Origin: a virus
Length of the DNA: 64,000 bases
Reading direction: 5' to 3' (one strand)
IMG/VR virus record: IMGVR_UViG_3300042402_003111
Span: 101,800 to 165,799 of that record
Shown: piece by piece, positions 46,468 to 54,708 of the stretch
How the letters are laid out: every line of letters starts with the position of its first letter
How positions within the stretch are numbered: the stretch's first letter is position 1
Notes under the pieces: model-generated
Database searches by the model: none
Told to the model about the DNA's origin: nothing
Seen by the model: the letters and a program-made list of their open reading frames with translations, nothing else
Translations under genes and position numbers: made by a program

Positions 46468-47376
46468 TTAAGAATTTGAAGGACATACTGAAAAAGCTTT
46501 AGAAGATTTTCCCGAACTGAGTTTTTCTACTACAGTATGATACTGATGGTCGCTAGTTCCGCCCCAGCGATCTTTCCAACTAATCACAGTTTGAATGTCA
46601 GGATGATTAAAAATCAAACTTTTTTCAGCATTTTCATATCCGTGTTGTTTAACACGTTGTTCTAAATTAAAATTGCTGTCTCTATTAAACACATGAACTT
46701 TAGTACTGTTAGTTCCTAATTTACCTGGAAATCCATGATTAGCTAATTTTTCCATAGTCGGATCTAATAAAAAACTTAACATTAATTCAGGAGTATAGCT
46801 TAACAGAAAAGGTGTTCCAAGTATATCTCGATTTCTCCAAAAATTAAATTGACTATGAATAACTTCCTCTTCATCGAGATACCAAAGATTATCTTCTTTG
46901 TTTAACTTCATATGTGGAGGATCATTACCAATTATAACTGTACCTGTTAATTGTTCCACTAGCCACATATTAGCAGGTATTTGCCACTGTGCGCAACACA
47001 TGGATTCTGCTATTTCTATTAGTTTACCAGATTCTACAAATTTATCATAATCTAGATCAACTATGGTAGGAGTAATGTTCTTTGATTCACAAAATTTAAA
47101 TGCATATTTGGTTTCATGATAATTGTATTGAGTATTCATAATGAATACTTCTACTGGTATGCCTAAGTATAATAACGTACTTAGAACATATTCACTATCA
47201 AGGCCTCCACTATAACATAGTTGTAAAGGAGCAGTTCTTTGCTCATATATTAACCCACAAGCAATTTTAGTTTCTTCGAAATAACTTTTAACTGATCTAG
47301 TAGGAGGGTCTATTTCTACTGACCAAGTTGACCCATTTCCTGAACTACGCATGTAATCATTATACAACAATTTCAT
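46468..47376 (-). CDS. PP-loop ATP pyrophosphatase (asparagine-synthetase-like)
   Basis: A 302-residue protein with the PP-loop LCYSGGLDSEYVL near residue 52, then helical segments and a C-terminal part unlike known families. N-type ATP pyrophosphatases adenylate carboxyl or other groups, then transfer ammonia, sulfur or an amine. In this acyl-ACP island it could amidate or activate a fatty-acyl or amino-acid group. Overlaps the Rieske gene by four bases. Confidence 0.7.
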   Translation of the reverse strand: MKLLYNDYMRSSGNGSTWSVEIDPPTRSVKSYFEETKIACGLIYEQRTAPLQLCYSGGLDSEYVLSTLLYLGIPVEVFIMNTQYNYHETKYAFKFCESKNITPTIVDLDYDKFVESGKLIEIAESMCCAQWQIPANMWLVEQLTGTVIIGNDPPHMKLNKEDNLWYLDEEEVIHSQFNFWRNRDILGTPFLLSYTPELMLSFLLDPTMEKLANHGFPGKLGTNSTKVHVFNRDSNFNLEQRVKQHGYENAEKSLIFNHPDIQTVISWKDRWGGTSDHQYHTVVEKLSSGKSSKAFSVCPSNS

Positions 47377-48182
47377 TTTTTACTTAACCACTCTCTGTAA
47401 TGAATTTTGGCTTCTTCTAAATTAGCAGAAGGAAATCTTACCATTTGCTCTGCTTGAGCTTTATCTTGTGAAAATGCATTTTCCCACATACTTTCATTAG
47501 TTCTATAGTTTTCTTCTGACTCGGTTATATCTTTATATTTCCATACTGCCATTTGTGTTTCATTGAAAGACCGTGTTATAAACAATGCTTTATCTTGCCA
47601 CTCTATCATAGTATAAGGATAGATAGCGATCCAACGAGCAATAACTTTTCCCGATTCGTCACTAACAGTCTGCATACTTCCCCAGTCTGCATAACTCCAT
47701 TTAACATCTGCTTTACCTTCGATTCCTAATAAATCATAGACTCCGTTATGAACGATTGGAATATGATCGACGTCTAAAAATATATCCATACTAATTTTTG
47801 GATCAGCATTAACCGTATCGATTCTAAATTCTTCTAATCTTAAATTTTCAAAACTTAATTCTTCGAGCATTGAAAAATCTAATTCTTCTTCGAATAAAAG
47901 ACCTTTATATTCATACGCTGTTTTCATATGTAATTTTTGCTTATTACACATAGTACTAGCACCTGAATCTTTAGGTGATCCATCCATATTCCACGACCAT
48001 CCGTGGTACTGGCATCTAAGTTCTGTACGTGTTCCGGAAATAATTCTGCTATTTTGATGAGGGCAAATATTACTACCTATTTTGTATACACCATTTTCAT
48101 TGATTAAAACTTTTTTGTTTTCAAGAACTTCAATCGATTTGGCTTGGCCGATTTCTAAGTCGTTAATGTGTCCTATAAACAT
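47373..48182 (-). CDS. Rieske oxygenase (terminal component-like)
   Basis: A 269-residue protein. The Rieske cluster ligands are Cys40, His42 (CPH), Cys57 and His60 (CQYHGW). The mononuclear iron site is visible as DVDHIPIVHNG (His140, His145). It hydroxylates or desaturates a substrate with O2 and electrons from a ferredoxin. Shorter than ring-hydroxylating subunits, similar to single-component Rieske enzymes. It is the first gene of the minus-strand block. Confidence 0.85.
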   Translation of the reverse strand: MFIGHINDLEIGQAKSIEVLENKKVLINENGVYKIGSNICPHQNSRIISGTRTELRCQYHGWSWNMDGSPKDSGASTMCNKQKLHMKTAYEYKGLLFEEELDFSMLEELSFENLRLEEFRIDTVNADPKISMDIFLDVDHIPIVHNGVYDLLGIEGKADVKWSYADWGSMQTVSDESGKVIARWIAIYPYTMIEWQDKALFITRSFNETQMAVWKYKDITESEENYRTNESMWENAFSQDKAQAEQMVRFPSANLEEAKIHYREWLSKK

Positions 48183-48210
48183 AATATCCTCCGGTGTATT
48201 TACCAGGCTA

Positions 48211-48239
48211 TTGACACACAGATTTAAAAAAAGTATAAT
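48211..48239 (+). promoter_or_regulatory. Strong promoter of acpS, leaderless
   Basis: TTGACA at 48211, 17-base spacer, TATAAT at 48234. The ATG begins at 48246, only 6 bases after the -10, so the mRNA is expected to start at or near the ATG. Confidence 0.8.
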
Positions 48240-48245
48240 TACTGT

Positions 48246-48605
48246 ATGATATTAGGACACGGAATTGATATTGTAGATTTAAATCGTTTTCATATGATGA
48301 ACGATCTACGACTAACTAAAATTGCAATGCGTATTTGCACAGATGAAGAATTAGAAGAATTCAAAAACCACAAATTAAAATTTCAATATTTGGCTAAAAT
48401 ATGGGCAGGAAAAGAAGCCATTGCCAAGGCTTTTGGAAAAGGAATACGAGATAAAGTAACTTGGAAAAATATTAAAATTAAATCCAATCACGAAGGTCGT
48501 CCAACAGTACAGTTTAAAGAACAATTAGCAGGACCAACTTGTCATCTTAGTTTTAGTCACGAACGAGACTATCTCATAGCCAGTGCTATTTTGGAAGTAA
48601 CATGA
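48246..48605 (+). CDS. acpS: Holo-[acyl-carrier-protein] synthase
   Basis: A 119-residue protein with AcpS motifs: GHGIDIVDLNRF at the start (metal-binding Asp8 area), WAGKEAIAKAFGKGI near residue 55 (Glu, Lys), and LSFSHERDYLIA near residue 102. It attaches phosphopantetheine to the ACP serine. It lets the phage activate its own ACPs. Its promoter sits so close that translation would be leaderless. Divergent from the Rieske gene; overlaps the next gene by four bases. Confidence 0.93.
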   Translation: MILGHGIDIVDLNRFHMMNDLRLTKIAMRICTDEELEEFKNHKLKFQYLAKIWAGKEAIAKAFGKGIRDKVTWKNIKIKSNHEGRPTVQFKEQLAGPTCHLSFSHERDYLIASAILEVT

Positions 48606-49144
48606 TTAGTGTTAAAATTTGGACTCCGGGATCCGACTCGTACTTAGACAAACTTTTCGAAAATTTAAGACAACATCAGCACAATAACAAAACAGATCCA
48701 TTAGCAGTAAATTACAACAAGTATCTTTTTGAAAGATCAGCAGCTTTTAGTATAGCGTTCGACGAAAATGGAGACCCTACTCATTGTAGCAGTATTATAC
48801 GAAGAGATTGCTGGCCAGATAGAGTTTATAGAATTTTGAATAGAATGTGGAAAATAAAGAGAATTCCCATTACTAAATTTGTCAGTCCTCAAATCTGTTT
48901 AATGGTGTCAGAACAAGTTAAATGGTTACAAAATAACACTGATTCAAAATTAGTATTTGTAAGCAGACAATACAACCATTGGCAAAGTATGCTAATAAGA
49001 GATTTTAAAAAATATTCTGACTTGACGTTTGATACCAACAACTATAAATATCAAACTTGCCCAAATAGTGATGATGATAGTTGTTGGCAACATATCATAT
49101 ATCACGGCGACGACTCTTTATTGAATTCCTGGAAACACAAATGA
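48602..49144 (+). CDS. Unknown protein, possibly GNAT-like acyltransferase
   Basis: A 180-residue protein between AcpS and a desaturase, overlapping both by four bases. Alpha/beta layout with Trp- and Arg-rich segments (IWTPGSDSY, FVSRQYNHWQ). No catalytic motif is certain. In this setting an acyltransferase that unloads the ACP is plausible but unproven. Confidence 0.5.
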   Translation: MISVKIWTPGSDSYLDKLFENLRQHQHNNKTDPLAVNYNKYLFERSAAFSIAFDENGDPTHCSSIIRRDCWPDRVYRILNRMWKIKRIPITKFVSPQICLMVSEQVKWLQNNTDSKLVFVSRQYNHWQSMLIRDFKKYSDLTFDTNNYKYQTCPNSDDDSCWQHIIYHGDDSLLNSWKHK

Positions 49145-49926
49145 AACAAATTTTTAAAAACATTATATCATTTAGTAATCTTTGGTGTGGTGTGATTCCT
49201 ATCCATATTTTAGGATTATACAGCATTTATAATCTGTTTGTAGATTATACTCCTTATTGGTGGGCATACTATATTATTGGTTTCATTTGTATTAAAATTA
49301 TTGGAGTAAGCGCCGGCTATCATAGATTGTTCAGTCACAAAAGTTTTAAAGTAAAAAGATGGGTAAAGATAATAATTCTTTGGTTTGGAAATTTATCAGG
49401 ACAAGGTAGTCCTATTCAATGGGCCACAATACACAGAAGTTATCATCATAGATATAGTGATGAAGATAAAGATCCTCACAGCCCTCATCATGGGTTTTGG
49501 CACAGTTATATCTGGTGGATGTTTAAACTAAAGGAAGGACAATATAATACAAAGCATATTGTAGATTTGCTTAAAGACAAAGATTGTATTTTCTTTCATA
49601 AAAATTACGCTAAAATCTTTTTAATCAGTCATGCCGCTTTTTTATTAATTGATATAAATCTTTGGTTATATGCTGTAATACTACCTGCATTCATTACCTA
49701 TCAAGTTTTTAATATACAAACAAGTGTGACTCACATTAAGAAACTAGGTTATAGAAATCTCGAAACTAAAGACGACAGTGTAAATATTGTTTGGATTTGG
49801 CCTATTACGTTAGGGGAAAGTTGGCACAATAATCATCACGGAGATCCTACAAACATCAACTATGGAAAGCGTTGGTGGGAAATAGACCCGACTTATTGGG
49901 TGATAAAATTACTTAAGACTGATTAA
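49141..49926 (+). CDS. Membrane fatty-acid desaturase 5
   Basis: A 261-residue protein starting at ATG 49141 (an ATG at 49081 lies in the previous gene). Histidine boxes: HRLFSH near residue 59, HRSYHHRYSDED near residue 98, and HNNHHGDPT near residue 224. Hydrophobic segments surround them. It converges on ACP 2, overlapping by 18 bases. Family: stearoyl-type desaturase. Confidence 0.92.
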   Translation: MKQIFKNIISFSNLWCGVIPIHILGLYSIYNLFVDYTPYWWAYYIIGFICIKIIGVSAGYHRLFSHKSFKVKRWVKIIILWFGNLSGQGSPIQWATIHRSYHHRYSDEDKDPHSPHHGFWHSYIWWMFKLKEGQYNTKHIVDLLKDKDCIFFHKNYAKIFLISHAAFLLIDINLWLYAVILPAFITYQVFNIQTSVTHIKKLGYRNLETKDDSVNIVWIWPITLGESWHNNHHGDPTNINYGKRWWEIDPTYWVIKLLKTD

Positions 49927-50157
49927 TTTTGAGATAACTTCATTGATATCATTTAATGTATTAAGCTTTGGTAACTCTGGATCATCTAAGTCCACTTCGA
50001 TTTCAAACTGTTCTTCTAACGATATCAACAATTCTGTAAAGCTTAAACTGTCCAAATTTAAATCTTCTTTAAGAGTTGAATGCATAGTGATAGATTGGTC
50101 TTTACCGATCTTCATATCTTTAATTGTTTGTAAAATTTGCTGCTCTATGTTATTCAT
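49909..50157 (-). CDS. acpP: Acyl carrier protein 2
   Basis: An 82-residue protein from ATG 50157 (TTG 50169 is in frame). LKEDLNLDSLSFTELLISLEEQFEIEVD holds the DSL phosphopantetheine serine near residue 37. Standard ACP length, unlike the extended ACP at 45611. It should be activated by AcpS. Two carriers in one island suggest two chains or two docking partners. Divergent from the AbrB-like gene. Confidence 0.9.
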   Translation of the reverse strand: MNNIEQQILQTIKDMKIGKDQSITMHSTLKEDLNLDSLSFTELLISLEEQFEIEVDLDDPELPKLNTLNDINEVISKLISLK

Positions 50158-50163
50158 TTTAAT

Positions 50164-50191
50164 TGACAAAAAATATAATTATACTTATACT
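50164..50191 (+). promoter_or_regulatory. Promoter of the AbrB-like/IF-1 operon
   Basis: TTGACA at 50164, 16-base spacer, TATACT at 50186, ATG at 50215. Confidence 0.6.
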
Positions 50192-50214
50192 TCACAGAAA
50201 GACTTTATATCAAA

Positions 50215-50385
50215 ATGAAACTTATTTTTAAATCAGAAGAAATATTCGAAGAAATTGAAGGGGATCCAGATAACATACTTATGAAAATACCACAAGAAAT
50301 TTTAGACTTAAACGGTTGGAAGGAAGGCGATCAATTGACTATTAAAGTTCAAGACAATTCGATTGTTATATCAAAAAATGGCTAA
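50215..50385 (+). CDS. AbrB/MazE-like DNA-binding protein (56 aa)
   Basis: A 56-residue protein resembling the SpoVT/AbrB fold: ILMKIPQEILDLNGWKEGD then LTIKVQDNSIVISKNG. MazE-type antitoxins and AbrB-like regulators share this fold. No toxin gene lies next to it. It overlaps the IF-1 start by eight bases, so it may regulate its own operon and IF-1. Confidence 0.7.
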   Translation: MKLIFKSEEIFEEIEGDPDNILMKIPQEILDLNGWKEGDQLTIKVQDNSIVISKNG

Positions 50386-50599
50386 AAACAGTGAACTGAT
50401 AGAATTCACCGGAGAAGTCGTCGATGTTCTTCCTAATAGTACTTTTAAAGTCAAAGTAGACGATACTGCACATGAACTTATTTGTTATATGGGCGGTAAA
50501 CTTAAACAACACAAAATCAAAGTAATTTTGGGTGACAATGTTCGAATAGAAGTTAGCCCATACGATCTAACCAAAGGTAGAATTACCTTCAGATTATAG
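50378..50599 (+). CDS. infA: Translation initiation factor IF-1
   Basis: A 73-residue protein, the length of IF-1, with the S1-like OB fold: GEVVDVLPNSTFKVKVDD, then ICYMGGKLKQHKIKVILGDNVRIEVSPYDLTKGRITFR, which is the IF-1 consensus end. I start at ATG 50378, although an in-frame TTG 50363 exists. IF-1 binds the 30S A site during initiation. A phage copy is rare; with bS21, tmRNA and tRNAs it points to takeover of initiation. Confidence 0.93.
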   Translation: MAKNSELIEFTGEVVDVLPNSTFKVKVDDTAHELICYMGGKLKQHKIKVILGDNVRIEVSPYDLTKGRITFRL

Positions 50600-50628
50600 T
50601 TGACATCCATTTTAATTGATAGTATAAT
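50600..50628 (+). promoter_or_regulatory. Strong promoter
   Basis: TTGACA at 50600, 17-base spacer, TATAAT at 50623, reading to the genes at 50659-52846. It overlaps the last base of infA's stop region. Confidence 0.8.
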
Positions 50629-50658
50629 ACAGAAAATATCAACCAATTTGGAGTAATC

Positions 50659-51348
50659 ATGGACTTTCCTGTACAGCGAGCACTCGAACTAGCCTGTGCT
50701 GCTCAGCGTTACAACCAATGCTATCAAAAAGAAAGCGAAACGTTATATACTGATGATGGGAAAGCTATGGGTTATAAACATAGCAACAAAACACTGATGA
50801 TTTGGACTTTGGATCAAGAAAGGCGAATAACTGCTGATCCACAGTACTTGCCTCCCGTGATCGAAGCTAATGACTCCGATCGTTTGTTAACAGAAGATAT
50901 TAGAACATATTATCGTCGTCTTATGTTTAGTGTGTTAGCACAACCTGAAAATCAATTCTTACAAGAGATTTTGAGTTTACTTAACAAAGAAATAATGAAT
51001 GAAAATAAACTAGGATTTGTTGCCTGTTTACCGCACGTTTACGAAAGGGATCGTAAGCGTAACGATATTACTAAAATTATCAGAGAGTGCGATAACAACT
51101 ACTTAGGCAGTAAAGAAACTAAGTTAATGAATTTGGAAGCTACTATTGTAGATTGTGAACGTTCGAAGAATTATGATGCTTATAATATTCTTGCCATTGT
51201 TGACAATAAACTGGCCAGCTGGTTCAGCAAATTTCCAATCAGGCAAAATAGAGTAGAGATTGTGTCTGCTAAAGTAAAAGATAATAATCAAAATTGGCTT
51301 ACTAAAAAAGCAGAAACCAGATTAAATTATGTAAAGGTAAAAAAATGA
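50659..51348 (+). CDS. Conserved phage protein of unknown function
   Basis: A 229-residue protein, soluble, helical and charged, with no recognised domain (ALELACAAQRYNQCYQ at the start). GGAG lies eight bases before the ATG. It overlaps the phosphoesterase gene by four bases, so both share a promoter. Confidence 0.55.
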   Translation: MDFPVQRALELACAAQRYNQCYQKESETLYTDDGKAMGYKHSNKTLMIWTLDQERRITADPQYLPPVIEANDSDRLLTEDIRTYYRRLMFSVLAQPENQFLQEILSLLNKEIMNENKLGFVACLPHVYERDRKRNDITKIIRECDNNYLGSKETKLMNLEATIVDCERSKNYDAYNILAIVDNKLASWFSKFPIRQNRVEIVSAKVKDNNQNWLTKKAETRLNYVKVKK

Positions 51349-52241
51349 AAATCGCAGTAACCAGTGATGTCCATCTTGAGTTTGGAGATTTGGACCTACA
51401 CAATGATGAAAATGCCGATGTGCTGATCCTCGGTGGAGATATCCTTGTGGCTGAAGATGTTAAAAACTTCAGTTACGTGGACGAGCAGATTATGGCAGCT
51501 ACTCCAAGTATGTTAGCTCGTGGAGAGCGTTATTACAACTTCTTAAAACGTTGTAGTGAAAGATTCCCACAGGTTATTTTAATCATGGGTAACCATGAAC
51601 ACTATCACGGTGACTATGCGGAATCTGCTAGTGTAATTCGTACTGTAGTCGGTGAAATGAGTAATGTTCATTTCTTAGACAAAGAGTGGCGTATCATTAA
51701 TGGTGTGCTGTTCTTTGGTGGTACACTATGGACAGACATGAATAATGAAGATCCAAAAACTCTGCGTGAGATGGCATACTGTATGAATGATTACAGAGGC
51801 GTACAAAACTCTAATAAGACAGTTTCATATCGTGTGCCTGACTTGACTAAAGATGAAGTAGATGCGTTTTCTTTTAAAGAAAGACCTGCTCAGTTTCGAC
51901 CCGAGGACAGTGTAGAAGATCATCGAGCTTTTCTTAAAGGATTGGATGAGGTATTGGCTCTACACCCAGACCTGCCTACAGTAGTAGTCGGACATCACGC
52001 ACCTAGTAAGGCCAGTACGCATCCTCGATACAAGTCCGAATTTACTATGAATGGTGCTTACAGCACTAATTTAGATAACTTCATTTTGGATCGTAGGCAA
52101 ATTAAATTATGGACTCATGGTCATACACATGAAGACTTTGACTACATGATTGGTACTACTCGCATTGTTTGTAATCCTCGTGGATACGATGGATATGAAG
52201 AACGTGCAGATAACTTTAAACTAAAATACGTGGAGGTATAA
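51345..52241 (+). CDS. Calcineurin-like phosphoesterase 2
   Basis: A 298-residue protein with SDVHLEFGD near residue 7, LGGDIL near residue 31, MGNHEHYHG near residue 83, VVGHHAPS near residue 209 and THGHTHED near residue 254. That is the full metallophosphoesterase metal set. It is larger than the copy at 36219 and probably acts on a different nucleotide or lipid-phosphate substrate. One base separates it from the next gene. Confidence 0.9.
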   Translation: MKIAVTSDVHLEFGDLDLHNDENADVLILGGDILVAEDVKNFSYVDEQIMAATPSMLARGERYYNFLKRCSERFPQVILIMGNHEHYHGDYAESASVIRTVVGEMSNVHFLDKEWRIINGVLFFGGTLWTDMNNEDPKTLREMAYCMNDYRGVQNSNKTVSYRVPDLTKDEVDAFSFKERPAQFRPEDSVEDHRAFLKGLDEVLALHPDLPTVVVGHHAPSKASTHPRYKSEFTMNGAYSTNLDNFILDRRQIKLWTHGHTHEDFDYMIGTTRIVCNPRGYDGYEERADNFKLKYVEV

Positions 52242-52242
52242 A

Positions 52243-52446
52243 ATGAAAGATCAATTAGTAAAAGCAGCAAAGCTACATTTTGAAAGTCATATTGAAAAGC
52301 ATCGAATGAATGTAGAAGTTATGTTAAACAATCCTATAGCTATTCACGATCACACAGATTGGATGACAGCTATGGAGAATGAAATAGCACATATCGCCGA
52401 ATATGAAGATAAATTAGAAGTTCTTAAAAATCATTTCGGAGCCTAA
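52243..52446 (+). CDS. Small helical phage protein
   Basis: A 67-residue protein, charged and His-rich, probably a helical hairpin (KLHFESHIEKHRMNVEVML and MENEIAHIAEYEDKLEVL). No motif recognised. One base from both neighbours' ends, so operonic. Confidence 0.5.
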   Translation: MKDQLVKAAKLHFESHIEKHRMNVEVMLNNPIAIHDHTDWMTAMENEIAHIAEYEDKLEVLKNHFGA

Positions 52447-52447
52447 T

Positions 52448-52846
52448 GTGCTAGATTGTTTAATACTAGGTGATAGTATTGCTAAGGGTATAAGCGACAT
52501 AAGAAAAGAATGTGTTGCTTATGTCCAAAGTGGTATTAATAGTAGAGATTGGAATGATCGATTTGTTAAAAAAATTGTTCCGGCAAAAACTACTATTATC
52601 AGTTTAGGCAGTAATGATTATAAAAATCTTAACACAGAGATTGAACTAGTAGCGTTAAGATCGTTTGTAAACTCTGATCATATCTTCTGGATTGTTCCGG
52701 CTATAAAACCTGAAAAACAAGAATTAGTTAAAAAAATTGCCAGGTACTACGGCGATACTTTTATCATTATTCCAGAACTTTCCCAAGATAAAGTACATCC
52801 GACATACAAAGGTTATAAACAATTAAGTTCACTCACTAAAGAATAG
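52448..52846 (+). CDS. SGNH-like hydrolase
   Basis: A 132-residue protein starting at GTG 52448. LILGDSIAKG is the GDS block (catalytic Ser), SLGSNDYK the block with Asn-Asp, and QDKVHPTYKGY the D-x-x-H block. The family contains esterases and lipases. It is shorter than typical SGNH enzymes. In this window it could unload or edit acyl groups or sugar O-acyl groups. The upstream gene ends one base before. Confidence 0.75.
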   Translation: MLDCLILGDSIAKGISDIRKECVAYVQSGINSRDWNDRFVKKIVPAKTTIISLGSNDYKNLNTEIELVALRSFVNSDHIFWIVPAIKPEKQELVKKIARYYGDTFIIIPELSQDKVHPTYKGYKQLSSLTKE

Positions 52847-52855
52847 GAAAAATAT

Positions 52856-52993
52856 ATGGAACAAGAAATTGACTTTATTAAAGAAGCAGAGACTACAGCA
52901 GAGAATTTTAAAAATCTACTAATGTATCTTGTTGAGGAAATTAAACGTCTAAAGGACGAAAATGCAGAACTCAGACAACAACTTGGAAAATGA
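52856..52993 (+). CDS. Coiled-coil miniprotein (45 aa)
   Basis: A short helical protein (MEQEIDFIKEAETTAENF ...) with heptad pattern, ending AELRQQLGK. It overlaps the next gene by 32 bases in another frame. A possible dimerisation helix; function unknown. Confidence 0.45.
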   Translation: MEQEIDFIKEAETTAENFKNLLMYLVEEIKRLKDENAELRQQLGK

Positions 52994-53327
52994 TGAACGC
53001 ATTCCTCACGTATTTCTTTTTATGTGGGATATGTATGGTTTAGAATTTTGTCAAGATGTGACTGTCATAGAAAAACGTAACATGATTAAAGCATTAAAAG
53101 GAGAACCATTAGAACGGCCTTTTAATTTAAATTCTTTGTTAATGAGAGCAAGAATAAACAGTCAACGTAATTATGAAATTTATACAATGACTGTAGAACA
53201 AGGAATTACAGAAGAACAAGTTAAACAATGGTTCAATTCCGATCCACAAGAAGCAGTAACTCAAATAAGAGCAAGAGGTCGAGAACTATATAAGATCGGA
53301 TCACAATCAAAACAGGTTATCAGATAA
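52962..53327 (+). CDS. Conserved phage protein of unknown function
   Basis: A 121-residue protein starting at ATG 52962 after AAAGGACG. It starts MQNSDNNLENDERIPH and has a helical middle with Met and Arg. No domain recognised. Its stop lies nine bases before clpP, so the two probably share a transcript. Confidence 0.5.
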   Translation: MQNSDNNLENDERIPHVFLFMWDMYGLEFCQDVTVIEKRNMIKALKGEPLERPFNLNSLLMRARINSQRNYEIYTMTVEQGITEEQVKQWFNSDPQEAVTQIRARGRELYKIGSQSKQVIR

Positions 53328-53336
53328 AGGAAATAT

Positions 53337-53924
53337 ATGCCACATTTAGTACCAATGGTTGTAGAACAAGAAGCACGTGGCGAACGTGCCTATGACATTT
53401 ATAGTCGTCTACTTAAAGATCGTATTGTTATGTTAGACACTGATGTTAACGAACACAGCGCCAGTATAATCGTAGCACAGCTATTATTTTTAGAAAGTCA
53501 AGGCAATGATGACATTCAGTTTTTTATTAATAGCCCTGGCGGTGTCGTTACCGCTGGTATGGCGATTTATGATACAATGCAATTTATCAAACCCGATGTT
53601 GCTACTATTGTTATCGGCCAGGCCTGTTCTATGGGCAGTCTTTTGGCTACCTCCGGTGCTCCTGGTAAGCGGCGTATGCTTCCTAATGCTAGGCACATGA
53701 TTCACCAACCTAGCGGTGGTGCTCGTGGACAAGCTACAGACATGCAGATTCAAGTTGAAGAAATTCTTAAAATGAAAAAGAGCTTAACTGAACTCTATGT
53801 TAATCATAATAGCAAGGGCAAGACTTACGAACAGTTGCTTGCTGACATGGAACGTGATAAGTTCATGAGTGCCCAAGAAGCATTAGAATATGGACTAATT
53901 GACGAAATTATCACTAAAAGATAA
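53337..53924 (+). CDS. clpP: ATP-dependent Clp protease proteolytic subunit
   Basis: A 195-residue protein with the full ClpP triad: Ser98 ([11 protein letters not shown]), His123 ([10 protein letters not shown]) and Asp174 (MERDKFMSA). It begins [15 protein letters not shown], close to bacterial ClpP, and ends EIITKR. It forms a 14-mer degraded with ClpX or ClpA from the host. With ClpS at 7988 it would let the phage steer protein turnover. No ClpX/ClpA gene is in the window. Confidence 0.95.
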   Translation: MPHLVPMVVEQEARGERAYDIYSRLLKDRIVMLDTDVNEHSASIIVAQLLFLESQGNDDIQFFINSPGGVVTAGMAIYDTMQFIKPDVATIVIGQACSMGSLLATSGAPGKRRMLPNARHMIHQPSGGARGQATDMQIQVEEILKMKKSLTELYVNHNSKGKTYEQLLADMERDKFMSAQEALEYGLIDEIITKR

Positions 53925-53945
53925 TATGCGTATATAATTAGGTTA

Positions 53946-53982
53946 CATAGTCTGCTATAAATATATGTAGGAGCAGACTATG
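53946..53982 (+). promoter_or_regulatory. Start-codon hairpin with late promoter TATAAATA in loop
   Basis: CATAGTCTGC (53946-53955) pairs perfectly with GCAGACTATG (53973-53982), which contains the ATG at 53980. The 17-base loop holds TATAAATA (53956-53963) and the ribosome site AGGAG (53969-53973). Confidence 0.65.
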
Positions 53983-54708
53983 GCCCAAGCAGTATTTGAT
54001 TGGTCCAAACTGGATCGATCTACACTTTATGGTTTCCTCAACGGTGCCCGAAAACGCATAGTAGGGCAGGTACTTACTATTGAAAAAATACACAGTATTC
54101 TCGCAAATCAAACCAAAAAATATCTTCCAGTCAAAACTAAAATGGTACGCACTGCCGAACAAGAGCACGGTATCATTTATATAGGCGGCTGTTATTATGG
54201 TGACGAAGATGAAGAAAACGAAAAACGATTTATTGAAATAGTGTTTAGTTATTTCATTTGGGACGAATACTTAAAAATCACCCAGTATCGTTGGCACAGA
54301 ATATGCGAGGTTTTCGCTGATACTATACTGCATGAAATCATACATATGAGACAGTATAGAACTAGAAATTGGAAAACCATTCCTGGATATCAAAGTACAG
54401 CCCATTTGATCACACAAAGACGTAATCAAAACTATTACGGACACCCAGACGAAATTGGTGCTTATGCTTTTAACATAGCCTGTGAATTATATGATAAATT
54501 TGGAACGAATTGGTCGAAATCCAAAAAATATCTAGACAGTAATCAAGCTAATCGATGTAAAAGAAGTAGCTACCTTAGATATCTGAGAACATTCAATTTC
54601 GATCATAATCATCCTATAATCAAAAAACTTAAAAAGAAAGTAATATATTACTTACCCTATGCCAAAATTGGCAAACCATTTAAAACTTCAGATTACTTGA
54701 CATACTAA
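53980..54708 (+). CDS. Putative zinc metalloprotease
   Basis: A 242-residue protein. The zinc helix FADTILHEIIHMRQYR contains HEIIH near residue 116, and PDEIGAYAFNIACELY near residue 157 supplies a Glu as third ligand. The layout (HExxH, then E about 40 residues later) fits a zincin; a phage-tail or lysis role is possible but not proved. Its translation is probably controlled by the hairpin covering its start. Confidence 0.65.
   Translation: MAQAVFDWSKLDRSTLYGFLNGARKRIVGQVLTIEKIHSILANQTKKYLPVKTKMVRTAEQEHGIIYIGGCYYGDEDEENEKRFIEIVFSYFIWDEYLKITQYRWHRICEVFADTILHEIIHMRQYRTRNWKTIPGYQSTAHLITQRRNQNYYGHPDEIGAYAFNIACELYDKFGTNWSKSKKYLDSNQANRCKRSSYLRYLRTFNFDHNHPIIKKLKKKVIYYLPYAKIGKPFKTSDYLTY

Noticed and set aside
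50215-50385. AbrB-like gene considered as antitoxin of a toxin-antitoxin pair
   Set aside because: The next gene is clearly IF-1, and no PemK/MazF-like toxin is nearby.
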